This document shows positions 33,385-44,948 of a DNA stretch of 64,000 nt, one piece after another. Location of the stretch: contig CM043952.1 in NCBI GenBank assembly GCA_014529385.2, positions 154,271,557 through 154,335,556 of the forward strand, in the 5' to 3' direction. How positions within the stretch are numbered: position 1 is the stretch's first letter; the number at the start of each line of letters is the position of its first letter. The position numbers and the translations under genes are program-made. This DNA comes from Adiantum capillus-veneris (lineage: Eukaryota > Streptophyta > Polypodiopsida > Polypodiales > Pteridaceae). The notes below the pieces were generated by a model. The model had not been told where the DNA came from and did no database searches. It was given only the letters and a program-made list of their open reading frames with translations.

Positions 33385-34378
33385 GTTACATGATTGGTTC
33401 TCATTCTCTTTGACTTTAACGTATACCTTCTCATTTGACCCTCTCATAAAGCTTGGGATTTTTATGGGTCTTTGACCTTTTCTAGATCAGCCTTCTCATA
33501 GGGCTTTAACTTCATTTCCTTAACAATTTGTGTTCTTACCTTATCAAAGTAGAGGACTTGCTAATTGAATTCCTCCTATAAGCAATGGTATAAGGAAACA
33601 TTATGCTTGACATTGGTACCGGTTTTTTTCTTATCAATAGCTATTTGAGGGGACTAGGGCAATCCTAGATGAATATTTTTGTGGGTTTGCTTAGTTTTTG
33701 GAAAAATGGAAGTGCTCCTCCTTGTGGGAACTATCCCCTTGTACTTGTCGATGGGTCATTGATACCGCAATGGATTCCTATAGCTTTTAGGCTTGATTGT
33801 GGGAACTTTCTCCTCACTTGGAGGTGCTCATGCTAGTGGTAATCTTCCCCTTCATGTCTTAGTAGTTGATGTCAGATAGGCTTGCTTTGGGTTTTGATGT
33901 GGGGCATTAACTGCCCCCTCCTTCTCTCCCTCTCTACACCTGTCATCCCTCTAAGAGTTTCTCTTCTACTCCCTTTGCATGTAAATAACATCACAAAATC
34001 TTGCTGCTCTACCGATGGGTACTACCCCCTGAAGAGACATTGGTATGGCCTCATCTCCATGTCTATGGATTCTTCTACAACATGATATTTGGGAATACTG
34101 CCTCATTGTCATGGTAAATTTACCTTACCTTACTCTAATGTTCTATGTGTATTTTCTTTCTCATGTTTGTTAACTATTACATGGCATCACATTGCCCATG
34201 TGTGCTTTGGAGGATTCCCATCAAGCTATACCTATTGGCTGACATTAGGGGCTTAGAGTACTTGCAATAACTTGTTATGAGCTTGACATTGCACTCTTGT
34301 ATCATTCTTAGGGTCTTCCATCTAGAGTTATTGGGCTCTCTGACTTTTCATTCATATGTTATTCTTCTCTTCTCTCTC

Positions 34379-34413
<35 letters not shown>

Positions 34414-35081
34414 CTCATGCCATCTTCTCTTTCTCTTTTGCTACACACCTCCACTATTGATTTCACCCCTTTTGTCTTTGGTGTGTACTATCCATTCTTG
34501 CTACCTTCATCATGTGACCTTGACATCAACTTGTGGAATTTTTGTGTTTGCAAATTTTAGCCAAACTTGTCTTGCTACAACTTAGTGTGGATAATTGGGT
34601 AATTGTTTTCTGCATTTACAACTTCCAATCAGAGTGGTTGATTTTTGGTCACTTTCTCATTGGTTTGGGCGTTTCCTTGGGTATGGCCTCTTGATCTTCT
34701 TTGCCCTTGGCTTCCTAAGAAAGGAGATTTCTAGTCTTTGGTGTTAGCATAATGGAAGGATCTCCTCAGTGCTATAGATATCCTCTTAGAATATGATGCC
34801 ATTGTAGGAATTGGTCTTGTGTATGTAGCTTGGTGTGCATACTATCACTACATTTTTCTCAGTGCTTCTAGCTCCTTCTTCCTAAGGTTCCTCCCCTCTC
34901 CACTTAGGATTGCCTTGTCTAGTCCTTGGTTTTTTGTATGATGGCTCTATGTTTACTCTTGGCTTATCAAACATTCCTTTTGGACAATGGACATGTTCCT
35001 CTTGAGCCTCCTTTGGCACTCAGGTGCTTGCTTGGTATTTTCTTGCATGCATACTGCTTCATGCACTTGTGATGCATGCGT

Positions 35082-35082
<1 letters not shown>
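33385..35082. other. No gene recognised; CT run at 34382-34416
   Basis: The stretch is pyrimidine-rich on the plus strand, with a (CT)n run at 34382-34416. Short frames at 33882-34085 and 34277-34585 consist of low-complexity Leu/Ser words and carry no domain. Confidence 0.5.

Positions 35083-35166
<84 letters not shown>
35083..35166. repeat. (CA)42 microsatellite
   Basis: Uninterrupted CA from 35083 to 35166, followed by GGGAGAGAGATGGAGAGATGG. All overlapping Thr/His and Cys/Val frames are artefacts. Confidence 0.97.
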
Positions 35167-35168
<2 letters not shown>

Positions 35169-35442
35169 GAGAGAGATGGAGAGATGGCAAAGCAAGCCTT
35201 CACTCTTGCAAGCACAACAGCTAAGCTTCCTTGTGTGCACGTTTTTCACTCGTGTAGAGATAAGATAGTGTAATGAGTGGGTGGTCAGCCATGTTCAGCT
35301 TGGGTACAATGGCCCTTTACCCAAAATCTCCCAGTTCAATGCATATGTGTCTTTAGACACGCGGCACGCTGTGGACATATATACAAGGTATGTGGAGTCT
35401 AGTTATCTACCCAATAGCTATAACCACTCAAAAATGTGAAAA
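35167..35442. other. Short non-coding spacer
   Basis: About 275 bases between the CA microsatellite and the copia remnant. Nothing recognisable. Confidence 0.4.
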
Positions 35443-36045
35443 ATTCTTGGAGGGTAGACCTTTAGTTAGTGTATCAAAAGATTAGTCACATGTGTGAATC
35501 TTGACAAGATTTATGTACTTATCCTCAAGCACCTCTTGAATGAAGTGATAACTCACATCAATGGTCTTTATTTTTGCATAAAACAATGGATTGCATGCTA
35601 GTTGGATAGCATTCTTAACTATTGCAATGTAAAAACAGAACCTCTACATGGATGCCCAAATCTCCCACTAAAGGAATAAGCCATATTACTGTCTTGCTTG
35701 CATCTTAGGCTGCAATATTCTATGCTTCCATGTTAGACTTAGACCTATAAGCTTGAAAATAATATTGGCATGAAATTGCACCCCCCGTGAAAGTTATTGT
35801 AGACCTTCCATTGTCCACGTTCCCTACATAATCTGCATTTGTGTAGCCAACTACACATGAATCTTTGTCTCCAAAGTGAGTGTACAACTCTTTTGTACCA
35901 TTGAAATATCTCATTACACTCTTCACTACCTCTCAATACTTCTTGTCATGATTCTCCATTTGTTTGCTAATAACTTCCACTAAATGAGTCCAAATAATGG
36001 CATGCATAAAAGAAGAAATTGTAGATGCATAGGAGATATTGGCCA
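35443..36045 (-). pseudogene. Copia RNase H fragment
   Basis: Minus strand: MANISYAST (about 36045), then KYWEVVKSVMRYFNGTKELYTH, VGYTNADYVGNVDNGRSTITF and GGAISCQY (35926-35720), then in another frame SYHFIQEVLEDKYINLVKIHT (about 35580-35490). These are successive parts of a copia RT-RNase H C-terminus. The first catalytic Asp (TNADY) is kept. No flanking LTR is seen, and several frameshifts mark it as old. Confidence 0.85.
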
Positions 36046-36121
36046 TCTCATCCCCCGTTCTCATTCAATTTGGACAATCCTATTGGCTCGATTTTAGATA
36101 TGGAGGCAAAGGAGTAAATTA

Positions 36122-36123
<2 letters not shown>

Positions 36124-36157
<34 letters not shown>
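36124..36157. repeat. Run of 34 cytosines
   Basis: Thirty-four C in a row, followed by ATTCCCCCCACCCCC. Equivalent to G34 on the minus strand. Length may be affected by sequencing or assembly. Confidence 0.9.
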
Positions 36158-36372
36158 ATTCCCCCCACCCCCAATTTTGAAACACTTCAATACACAACAA
36201 ATGTACAAAATTTTCTTGAGACATACATCGTCTTGTGAATGCTCACCAATTCTCATCTCGATTTAAGAAACCTCATTTTTCTAGGCTACATCTATGTTCC
36301 ATTTTCTAATGCTTGCTACCCGGCTAAAAAGATTCCACCATTTGTCGCGTTAAATGCTAAGCTTACATCTCT

Positions 36373-36373
36373 C

Positions 36374-36469
<96 letters not shown>
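36373..36469. repeat. Compound microsatellite C12-(CT)n-(CA)n
   Basis: C run at 36373-36384, CT to about 36429, then CA to about 36469. Confidence 0.95.
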
Positions 36470-36471
<2 letters not shown>

Positions 36472-37003
36472 TAGGTAAAACCTCTCCATCTCTTGGAAAG
36501 CCAAAAAGATGGTGCTTGTACACATGCCTAAACATTGATGGCCAATTGAGGAGAGATAAATAGACCCAATAAAAGCGACCTTGAATGTTTTCACATTTCC
36601 GTTTCATGTTGAACAACATATGGAACATTTATGAGGTAGGAGCTTTAAGGGTGACACATATGAGACAGATCCATGTCAACGAGTTAGAACCAACACTGTG
36701 AGGGGTGGTTTTGGTTGTTTAACATGCATGCCAAATGGCACTCAACCATGGGGATACAATTGGTTTAAAATGTGAGCAAAACATACTTAAAGCTAGCTAT
36801 GCAACAAAATCGCCATTGCCCATAAGACAAGGTGCTTTACACAACAATGAGCCGAACTACAATGTTTTATTAAAAATAGAGTTGTTGTGCTTTATTAAAC
36901 AAGTTAATTAAAAATTAAAATGTCATGTATTTACATTAAGCAAGAAAGAAAATAAATAACAAATATAAAGAGGCTATAAACTTAAAATCAAAGCAATATC
37001 TTG

Positions 37004-37073
<70 letters not shown>

Positions 37074-38555
37074 CCTTTTACTTGGATGTGTTTGCCTCAT
37101 CTCATTACAATCTTCTCGCTGCCATTGCATGTTTTATTTAAAGGAACACACACTCTTCAATCATTTTAGTTTTGCTAGTAGCTGCTTCAGCTTGCTAACC
37201 TTCGGCAATTTATAATAGTTGGCTTCTACTATGCATGATGGAGTTTGTCCTCTCTCCTATGGAAGTGAACTATCTTGAAACCCTGTAGCTTCAAGAACCT
37301 GGCTGAATGAGTCAAAGGAATGGACCTTTGCACTTTAATCACACAAACGATAGGGGTATCACAGTATTGGTCCATACTATGATACAAATAATAGGCATAT
37401 CATAGTGTTTGGTCTATACTATGCAAATGGAGTTGGTGATTATATTAACTTGTGGGTGAATACTGTAAGTCTATACCTTGATTTTTAAAAGAAAGGTTGA
37501 ATCTGGACTTATCCCAGATTGTTATAAAGAGTTCTTAAAAACAATGGGAACCTCCCTTGTATACAACTACCTACCTCATGGAAGAATCTCAGAACCTTCA
37601 TTGAAATTTACAAAACCTGTAGAAAAATTTGAAATTTAGGTCAAAAATTTGAAAACTCAAGCTCTAACTTCCCCAAGGTCTTTGAGTGTGATTCTTGAGT
37701 CTATATAACGTACCAAGGGTATTTCTGGAACCCTTGCAAGATGGCCTATGGGATGGTATGGTCAAAACCTAATTTTGAGCCTGGTGGCAGTGACCGCGAA
37801 TAGCTGCCATTGACAAGCTTTTTCAACCTAGTCACTTCCTGCTGATTAGCCATTGTCTATTGAGTCTATGCACACCTTGTATGAAGTGTTTTGATGCTTG
37901 TTGGTGTTTGTTTGGGCCAATGATCAAAATCTGGATTTAGACTTCAGCTTTTGGTTGTTCTCGGGGTCTTTTACTGAGATCAGCAGTTTGGTGCCCTTTC
38001 TTTGAAATACTTATGCTAACAGGCTGTACTGATATTCTCAATTTTTTTTTAAAAAAGTGGGAATAGGTTGGTTCCTCTATATTGATGGGAATACCTGTTG
38101 ACCTCCATTTAAGTGATTTTTTAATGGGTAATTGTTCCCCTTTTGTGTCCAAATCTTGTAATCCTTGCCTTGAATGGCAGAAATTCTCATGAAAGTTACT
38201 AACCTATTGCTGGTTTAATAGTCCTTAAGGACTGTGTACCACATTTTTGCTTGGGGCTAAAGCTTTTGCTTCTCATGTAAATCTGGTGATTTTCATAAAT
38301 TCATGTACCTAGACTGGTTATTACTACTACTTATATGTAGCCCTGCTAAGGTAAAGGTTTGTCATACAGTATACCTGTGACATTATTTTAGACGATTAAG
38401 CTGGTATAACTGAATAAGATAATTTGGTTTCACTTTTCATTGACACAAACTCGTATTGGCTTTTGGGTTAGCATCATACTCTTGGTGGTTCGTAGGACTC
38501 TTGCTCGTAGTATGCCTCAGATGAGCCTTGAGAAACTTTAGCAAGACCTAATCAT
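36470..38555. other. No gene recognised; compound (CT)n(CA)n at about 37010-37071
   Basis: A second CT-then-CA compound microsatellite lies at 37010-37071. The rest, 37072-38520, has no domain words. The frame at 37937-38152 (minus) is short and unsupported. Near 38480-38555 the decayed end of gypsy B may begin. Confidence 0.5.
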
Positions 38556-39429
38556 TTTCCTTAAAGGCTAAGGCTCTTCTGTGCTTATTAGCAGCATCCC
38601 TTTTTGCCTTTTTTGCGAGATGGATATAACCCCTTTAATCTTTGGAAAAGATTCGTCTAGGTCTAGGCTATATTCATCAGCAACGAAGATCTTCCCATGT
38701 ACTTTTAGCAAGGGACTTTTGAATCTTCCTTCTTTAACCTCGAAAGGTGTTTTCTCCATAGAAATATGTACAATATCATTGTACGCATACTCTATAAGAG
38801 GTAGGTACTTCTATCATTGAGAATGTTGATCTATTTCCATGACATATGCTTTTAGTAGATTCAAGAATCATTAGATTAGTTATTTCACTTTGGTCATCCG
38901 TTTGTGGATGATAGACTAAAAGAGAAATTTAATCTACTTCTTAGATTCCAAAAGAGATCCTTTTAGAAATTACTGGTCGTTCTGGAATTTTTGTCTGACA
39001 CTATGGATGTTGGAAATCCATGATGCTTGAAAATTTGAGATCTGAAAAGGTTTCCATTTGATGTGCCTTAATAGTCTTTTTGACAGGCATAGAGTGTGTT
39101 TTCTTGTTAAGCCTATCGACAACTGAAACAATCCAAGTTGCTTCCCTCGATCAAATTTCAACTTTTGGTATACCACGCATTTTGAAATACACTCTTGTAT
39201 GTTTACTTTTCATGGTAGACCAATAGAAATACATTTCTACTCCTTGAAGAGTAGATTATGGATTCCCTCTTTGCCCTGCATAAGGATAAGTATGGAATTC
39301 ATACATGACTTTCTTATTGTATAGGTGAGTAACACATAGCCTATTGCCGTTTGGAAGATAACCATCCTTCAAGGTGAATGGTTCTTTTTTCTTCCCTATT
39401 GCAAAGGCTGTAATTACGTACTTAAAGTT
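38556..39429 (-). pseudogene. Gypsy B integrase fragments
   Basis: Minus strand pieces in order: EPFTLKDGYLPNGNRLCVTH (about 39390-39330), YFYWSTMK (about 39220), a missing catalytic-core start, VDRLNKKTHSMPVKKTIKAHQM (about 39115-39055), YHPQTDDQSEITNLMI (about 38915-38870), then EKTPFEVKEGRFKSPLLKVHGK (38759-38690). Compared with the 23866 copy, about 100 bases around the first catalytic Asp are gone, and the C-terminal chromodomain and 3' LTR are absent. Confidence 0.8.
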
Positions 39430-39804
39430 TCAATTAGTAGTAAACTCATCTATCATAAAAGATAGATTATTGTGAGTTGCTCTAGACACCACATTTACCC
39501 TTGGTTGTTGTGAAAGTGCATCGACCACTTGATTGTGCTTGTTAGCAATGTGAGCAATATGAAATTTAAATTGAAAAAGAAAGTTTGCCCACCTCATTTG
39601 TTTGTCGAAGAGCTTGGTTTGTGTCATGAAGTTCTTGAGGCTTTGTGATCCAGGAGAGGAGCTAGACCTCACCGTCCCTTTTCCCACCAATTCATGCACT
39701 TGCCTCATGATCTCCTCTTGTTGAGCTTGTGAAACTCGATAAGGAGGCTTGTTAGGCGGTGAGCTTCTTGGTAGGAGCTCAATTGCATGGTCATCATCCC
39801 TCAT
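39430..39804 (-). pseudogene. Gypsy B reverse transcriptase start fused to RNase H end
   Basis: One open frame of 124 codons reads DDHAIELLPRSSPPNKPPYR and QQEEIMRQVHELVGKGTVR (N-terminus of reverse transcriptase), then at about 39640 jumps to SLKNFMTQTKLFDKQMRW and IAHIANKHNQVVDALSQQPR (end of RNase H). The polymerase core with its catalytic Asp pair and most of RNase H are deleted precisely in frame, so the product is a fusion of two domain ends with no activity. Confidence 0.88.
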
Positions 39805-39894
39805 TTTAGAGGTAGCTCACTAGGGATGTCATCAATGAAAACATATCGGAATCCATTTAGAAAATTAGACAACTCTAATTCCTCTTGATTCCCT

Positions 39895-40914
39895 TTATTG
39901 CAGGGATATGGTGTTCCCCAACACATTAGCATCTATATACACGCTCTCTTCCTTGTAGGTGAAGTAGATTCTCCTTTTATGGAGCTTCATGTTGGAAGCC
40001 ATGCGGTTAAACCATGGTGCCCCAACGACAACATTCTCATGTTTGAGAGGGGAGATGAAGAAATCCTTTTTGTCCACATAGCTTTGGACATGAAGCCTTA
40101 GTTTTCCAATTAAGGAAGTAACTGAGACGTCTTGTCCCTTGATAGCTCCATTGGATTTCAATGCATCTCCCATCTTGTGGGCTTGTATGCCTAGCTTAGT
40201 GGTCAACTTCATGGATATGAAGTTGTGAGTTGAACCAGAGTCAAACAAAATAAATGCATCATGCTCTTCCATCTTTTCCCAAGCATAGGAAAGGAGAAAT
40301 CCTTGGCAATGAGCATCCTCTTTTGGAGCTTCAAATATAGAGGCTCTAGGGGTCTCATTGTGGGAAATTCTCTTGGGACAAGGACGATAACCATGGCCTT
40401 GCTCCCCACACTTAAAACATTTGTGGTCCTTACGAAAAGCTTCAAGCTCTTCAAGAAAGAGTTTATTTTTACCTTTGTAAACTCCTTTCTCCTTGGACTG
40501 ATTGTTGTTGTTAATTTTTCCCTTTGCATCACTTTTGTCTTTATTTTCCATGGGCTTGACATTCCGTCTAGCCCCTTGTTGGAAATTGATGCGTGAAGCA
40601 ACCATGGCGTGGTGGATTAGTTTGGTGATAGAACTAGGCCGTTGAGAGTTGACATACTCGGCCATCTCTTTGGGTAATCCCGCACAGAATTGTTGCTTTT
40701 GCTCGACGAAGTCTATCTTTTGAAAGACAATAGCCTTGAGATATAAATCCCAAAAGTTGTCCACATATTTGTGGATAGACTCATGAGAGAGAAGCCTCAA
40801 ACTCTGGCATTTGGTGAGCACTTTGTCCTTTGCATCGATTGCAAGGAATTGCTTTATGATGGAAACTCGTAGAGTTTTCCATATTTTTGGGGCCGTTTCC
40901 ACAAAGACTACCAC
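39895..40914 (-). CDS. gag: Gypsy B gag C-terminus with zinc knuckle, and aspartic protease
   Basis: 339-codon frame. Residues 1-110 are the capsid part (IKQFLAIDAKDKVLTKCQSL, FCAGLPKEMAEYV), 110-160 a Lys/Asn-rich linker, about 166-182 the zinc knuckle CFKCGEQGHGYRPCPKR, then the protease: ILFDSGSTHNFISMKL (D-S-G intact, about residue 227) and VVVGAPWFNRM. Gag packages the RNA; the protease matures the particle. The true start lies upstream in the gag N-terminal part, reached by a frameshift at the oligo-T run near 40930. This is the longest intact stretch of gypsy B. Confidence 0.9.
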   Translation of the reverse strand: MVVFVETAPKIWKTLRVSIIKQFLAIDAKDKVLTKCQSLRLLSHESIHKYVDNFWDLYLKAIVFQKIDFVEQKQQFCAGLPKEMAEYVNSQRPSSITKLIHHAMVASRINFQQGARRNVKPMENKDKSDAKGKINNNNQSKEKGVYKGKNKLFLEELEAFRKDHKCFKCGEQGHGYRPCPKRISHNETPRASIFEAPKEDAHCQGFLLSYAWEKMEEHDAFILFDSGSTHNFISMKLTTKLGIQAHKMGDALKSNGAIKGQDVSVTSLIGKLRLHVQSYVDKKDFFISPLKHENVVVGAPWFNRMASNMKLHKRRIYFTYKEESVYIDANVLGNTISLQ

Positions 40915-41710
40915 ACCATTGATGAGCCGATTTTTTTTTTTGGAAGTGCATAGCTACATGGCGTAGCTTGGAGGACTCCGTGAAGCCCTCGTCTCCAAAG
41001 GCCGCATAAAATTGTTGAATGAAGGCCAATACTTTGTTGATAGCACCAAAGGTGCCATCATAGGTGAGAAAAGAGATACTCTTTCCTCCCTCTTTGAGCT
41101 TCTTTAGCTTTTGTGACCTTCGCCATGTAGGGTAAGATTTGCGATGTCCTCCCCTCTTGTATTCTCTAGGAGAATAACTATTGCTTTCATTGGAAGAGGA
41201 GGAAGGTGAAGAAGGAGGAGAAGAGGGTGACCTCTTTCTTGTCCTTTTCTTCCTTTGTTTCCTCTCTTCGCTTTTTGAAGTGATGAGGAGAAGGACTATG
41301 GGTTAACTGTTTCCTCTTGGGAGGAGTTGGTGATCGTTTAGTTCGCCGTCTTTGTGGAGCCACATCTTCGGAGGAACTTAGGGATTCATTACTTTCTTGA
41401 TCTTTTGATTCCTTCTCTCGTATGCGAGAGAGTCTTCTTTTGGGGGTCTTATCAAGAGTCCTCTTAAGCTCTCTCTCCTCTTGGAGAGGAAAGGAAATCC
41501 CATAAGCACGAAATTGTTGACTTCGGCTTGCAAAGCGGGGTTGCCCATAGCTTGTTGCAACCTAGTGACAAGATAATTAACAAACATGGGGGCATCATCA
41601 TTAGCACCTTCATGCGCAAAATCAAAGTTATCAATGTTCATTCTATTCTCTTGGTTATTGTCAACCATGTTAATTAAACTTACATGTTTACTTAGTGCAT
41701 GCTTTGGCAA
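40915..41710 (-). pseudogene. gag: Gypsy B gag N-terminus with Arg/Ser-rich region
   Basis: Begins near MVDNNQENRMNIDNFDFAHEGA (41668), with DDAPMFVNYLVTRLQQAMGNPALQAEV, then several shifts, then an Arg/Ser/Lys-rich stretch around 41170-41440 (RKRSPSSPPSS type words, alternating frames) and AFIQQFYAAFGDEGFTESSKLRHVAMHF (41029-40945). The Arg/Ser-rich insert corresponds to 21607-21915. The frameshift to the downstream gag is at a run of ten or more T near 40930. Confidence 0.8.
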
Positions 41711-42073
41711 TTCAAAACCTCAGTTGCTACTTCTCTTAGCCTTTGAAAATAGGCACTTAAGTATCTACACCCACGGTTCGAATTGGTCAATTATACAGAG
41801 TAGTGGAGTGGATCTAACATAGAAGAGTTGCCAAGGGATATCTCCTTTTGGACTTCTTATGGCTCAATAATGGTAAAGCTGTAGGCAAGTCTAAAAAGAA
41901 AAGACTCCATTATTAAGACCAAAGCTCCCGAGGTGTGCACCATATCCCACATAGCGGGCTCAACAAAACTGATATAGATCCTAGTCCCACTTACCCTAAT
42001 ATAATTAACAAAATCAACCATTAATAGGATACTTAAGGACCTCTCTTTTTAAGCAAGAAAAGAGAAACCAAAT
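41711..42073 (-). other. Gypsy B leader between primer site and gag
   Basis: About 360 bases without coding sequence, matching 19313-19706 of gypsy A (shared TTCTCTTTTCTTGCTTAA and GAGAGGTCCTTAAG). Confidence 0.75.
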
Positions 42074-42084
42074 GCTCTAATAAA
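42074..42084 (-). other. Decayed primer-binding site of gypsy B
   Basis: Minus strand TTTATTAGAGC, shorter by two bases than the TGGTATTAGAGC site of gypsy A. Confidence 0.7.
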
Positions 42085-43809
42085 TGTAATGGAAATGGCC
42101 TATGAACTTTGAGAGTAGCGGAATCAGGAAATTAGATGAAGCACTTTTGTGAGATTACTTTGTGAGCATAGCGGGTGAACTTAATTGATGGTAGCAACAT
42201 AAACATGGTACTTAGTTAACTTGGCATGAACAATACTTTTGCAAGAGAGAGAGAGTTTAGAGAACATGAAAACAATTGAGGACCGGATTCATACTGAGCC
42301 GGTCCCCCCTCCAATAGGCATTTGTATTATAGTTTCTCCCATCAAGAGAGACTTGGTACAATACAATCTTTGTGTTCCTTGTGACCTTGGTGATGCAATG
42401 AATATGAAAAGCTTCATGCATCACAAGCATAACATAAAATTTGTAAAAAGCATGAACTATCCCAAGCCTCAGTCCCAAGGCCTCAAACACCTTCAAAGGT
42501 GGAGAGAGCTAGCAGGGAATGAGGGCAAAGAAGAGGAAGAAGAAACATTCCATAGGAGAAAGAAATAGTTTCTCACTTATCATCACTCTTCTTGCTAGCA
42601 TACATAATAGCATAGTAATGAAGATGGAGAAGATGGAAAGCTTAAGCATTGAAGCATGGCTCTTGGTTGGATTTGCATTCCATAGCCAAGAGTGTTGGTG
42701 TAGGCTCTCACTTCTCACAAGCTTGGAGAAGGAGGTGGAGTTCCTCTACTTTCACCAAGTGAGAATGATTTCACAAAATGAGTGTGTGTGTGGTGTATAT
42801 CCCCCCAACACCCTCCTTGCTTTCTTGGGGCGAATTGTAGCTTTTACACATGTTTCAAGCCCATTGGGCCCCTCTTCCCCCTAGCCAATCACATGCAGCA
42901 TGCATTCAAGTACATGGGTAGTCTTTGTACAAGTGTCCTCCTTACCCCTTAGAGAGAGAGAGCTTGAAAATATCTAGATATTTGCTGGATGGAACTAGAA
43001 GCTCATTGGACCCCTCTTTAGCCCAACCAATAGCATTCAAGCACACCATGTGGTTAAGCATAAGGAGAGTCTGACTTGTCCCATGTGCCCTTTGAGAAAA
43101 GGGGTGCCCTTTGGGTGAGTGGAAGGTTAAGTCAAAGATTCCCCTAAATTTGGGACTTTCATGTATAGGAAGATTCTCAAGCACCTTCCTCATTAAGTTT
43201 GTAGGGTCTCTTTTTGACTCAAGCACCTTACCCCCCATGCATGGGAAGCTTCTCAAGCACCTTCCTCATTAAGTTTGTAGGGTCTCTTTTTGATTCAAGC
43301 ATCTTACCTCCCATGCATGGGAAGCTTCTCAAGCACCTTCCTCATTAAGTATGACAAGTACCTCAAGTACATTAGTCATCAAGCACGACAAGCTTAGGTT
43401 GGATTCCCACCTCAAGCTCAGCCCTAGCTTTCCTAAGGTCAAAGGACTTTTAACACTAACCATTGGAGGTCTTTAATGAAGCTAACCCTAAGGTCTTTTA
43501 AGTTCCATTAGATGCATATTGCTCTTTGATAGACTACCTCCATTTGGACCCCTATTGAGATGTAACCATCTCTGTTGGTCTCTACTGAGGTAAGTCTAGA
43601 AGCACTTATTGCACATTGATCTTTGATAGACCATCTCCTTTTGGACCCCTATTGAGATGCAACCATCTCTCCTTTTGGTCTTGTGTTGAGATAGGTCTAG
43701 AAGCACATGTCTCTATTCTAACTCTTGTTCCCGTTTATTCTCCCACATTAAATGATCATTTTAATACGAGAAAATCATTTGGTAAAGTTAGATATTATAT
43801 TTTATGACG
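42085..43809 (-). mobile_element. Gypsy B 5' LTR
   Basis: About 1.72 kb, starting CGTCATAAAAT at 43809 (first base changed from TG) and ending TTCCATTACA at 42085. It is longer than the gypsy A LTR because of internal tandem duplications: a 76-base unit (GGAAG[AC]TTCTCAAGCACC...) at about 43167-43350, and a roughly 90-base duplication of the ACCATCTC...TAGAAGCAC block at 43520-43710. At 42324-42328 it has the unoccupied AATAC site that in gypsy A carries the 12.1 kb insertion. Confidence 0.9.
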
Positions 43810-43810
43810 T

Positions 43811-44237
43811 TGTAGCTCATAGACTTATAGGTTATGCTATTTTACTACTTTGGCTTTACTTAGGTATTGCTTTTGAGTGGTTTAGCTGTGTTGGGGCATT
43901 CATGACACATATGCTTTGTTGAGATGTCGAGCTCTAGATCTTGAGCTGGCATCCACTACGGGTCTTGGCCGCTTACGGCATTTACTCACTGGCGCGTTAG
44001 GTGACCGACACGGAGGATCTATGCCAGTGATTCTACAGTTGGACTACACTTATAGTGCCAGCCTAGTATGCTTCTAGCGTGTTCACACTTAATGACCGCA
44101 TGTACATATGTGCTACTTTTCAGCTTTAGCACTTAGTCATTTTGTACTCTCTTTTCTGTGCGAAGAAGAAGAAGCTTTCCATCTCTGTGTGCTTTGTGCT
44201 TGTCTTGTGTAGCTCTCTTGCATCCTCTTTCTTTACA
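43811..44237 (+). mobile_element. Copia-1 5' LTR (left edge uncertain)
   Basis: Ends TTTCTTTACA directly before a primer site. The left edge is either TGTAGCTCATAG at 43811, one base after the gypsy LTR edge, or TGTTGGGGCATTC at 43889. No second copy was found in the window, so the 3' end of copia-1 is missing. Confidence 0.65.
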
Positions 44238-44249
44238 TGGTATCAGAGC
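44238..44249 (+). other. Copia-1 primer-binding site (initiator Met-tRNA)
   Basis: TGGTATCAGAGC immediately after the LTR end ACA, followed by CTGGTGCATGC. Confidence 0.9.
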
Positions 44250-44484
44250 CTGGTGCATGCAAGAGAGGCTAAGAGAGCAAGAGCATCACAATCCCTTCGT
44301 TCGCAATCCACGACCAGATGCCAAAGTGCAGTACACAGAGATTTACGTACAAGTACAGTGGTTGTATGTACTCTTGATTGTGGACACTCATTGAGTGTAG
44401 AAAGCGTTACAGGTACCACGATAGCAGGTTCAGCAGATTTGCAGGTTTTTGCAGATTGCAACTATTTTGTCTTAGTGCTTCAAG

Positions 44485-44948
44485 ATGTCTGACGGTTTCA
44501 GCCAGATTGTTATTGAGAAGCTTGAGAAAAATAACTACCCTGCATGGAAGTTCAGAATAACAAATTTCCTAAAAGGAAAAGGTTATTGGGACTATGTAGA
44601 AGGAGACACAGTCCCAACAGAGGTAGAGGTAGATGTCGTGGTCGTGGTCGAGGCCCAAGTGGTTGCAGGGGCCAATTTCAAGAAGGTCAATCAAATCAAA
44701 ACAATACAGGTGGCAGGGGAAACCAGTCTCAAGGCAGGGGGAGTCAAAGAGGTCGTGGTGCAGGATCAAGCAGGCAGCAACATACTGCAGATAGCAGAGA
44801 ATGTTGGACTTGTGGTGAAAGAGGTCACATGTCACGTGACTGTCCAAAGGGAAAAGCAAGTGGAAAGCGAGAACAGGGCAACTATGCATCTACTAGCAGA
44901 GATGCAGATGACAGCAAAAACGAGCGCATGTTTGTTATGCAGCTGTAA
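44485..44948 (+). pseudogene. gag: Copia-1 gag, internally deleted
   Basis: Starts MSDGFSQIVIEKLEKNNYPAWKF (frame of 44485), the N-terminus of copia gag, then at about 44615 jumps to the Arg/Gly-rich tail in another frame (GRGRCRGRGRGPSGCRG, GNQSQGRGSQRGRGAG) and the zinc knuckle CWTCGERGHMSRDCPKG (about 44803-44853). About 200 residues of the capsid part are gone. The tail ends at 44948 in a stop, and the protease continues in the first frame, so at least two shifts have occurred. Confidence 0.88.

Noticed and set aside
34953-35273. Cys/Val and His/Thr repeat proteins
   Set aside because: Translations of the CA microsatellite.
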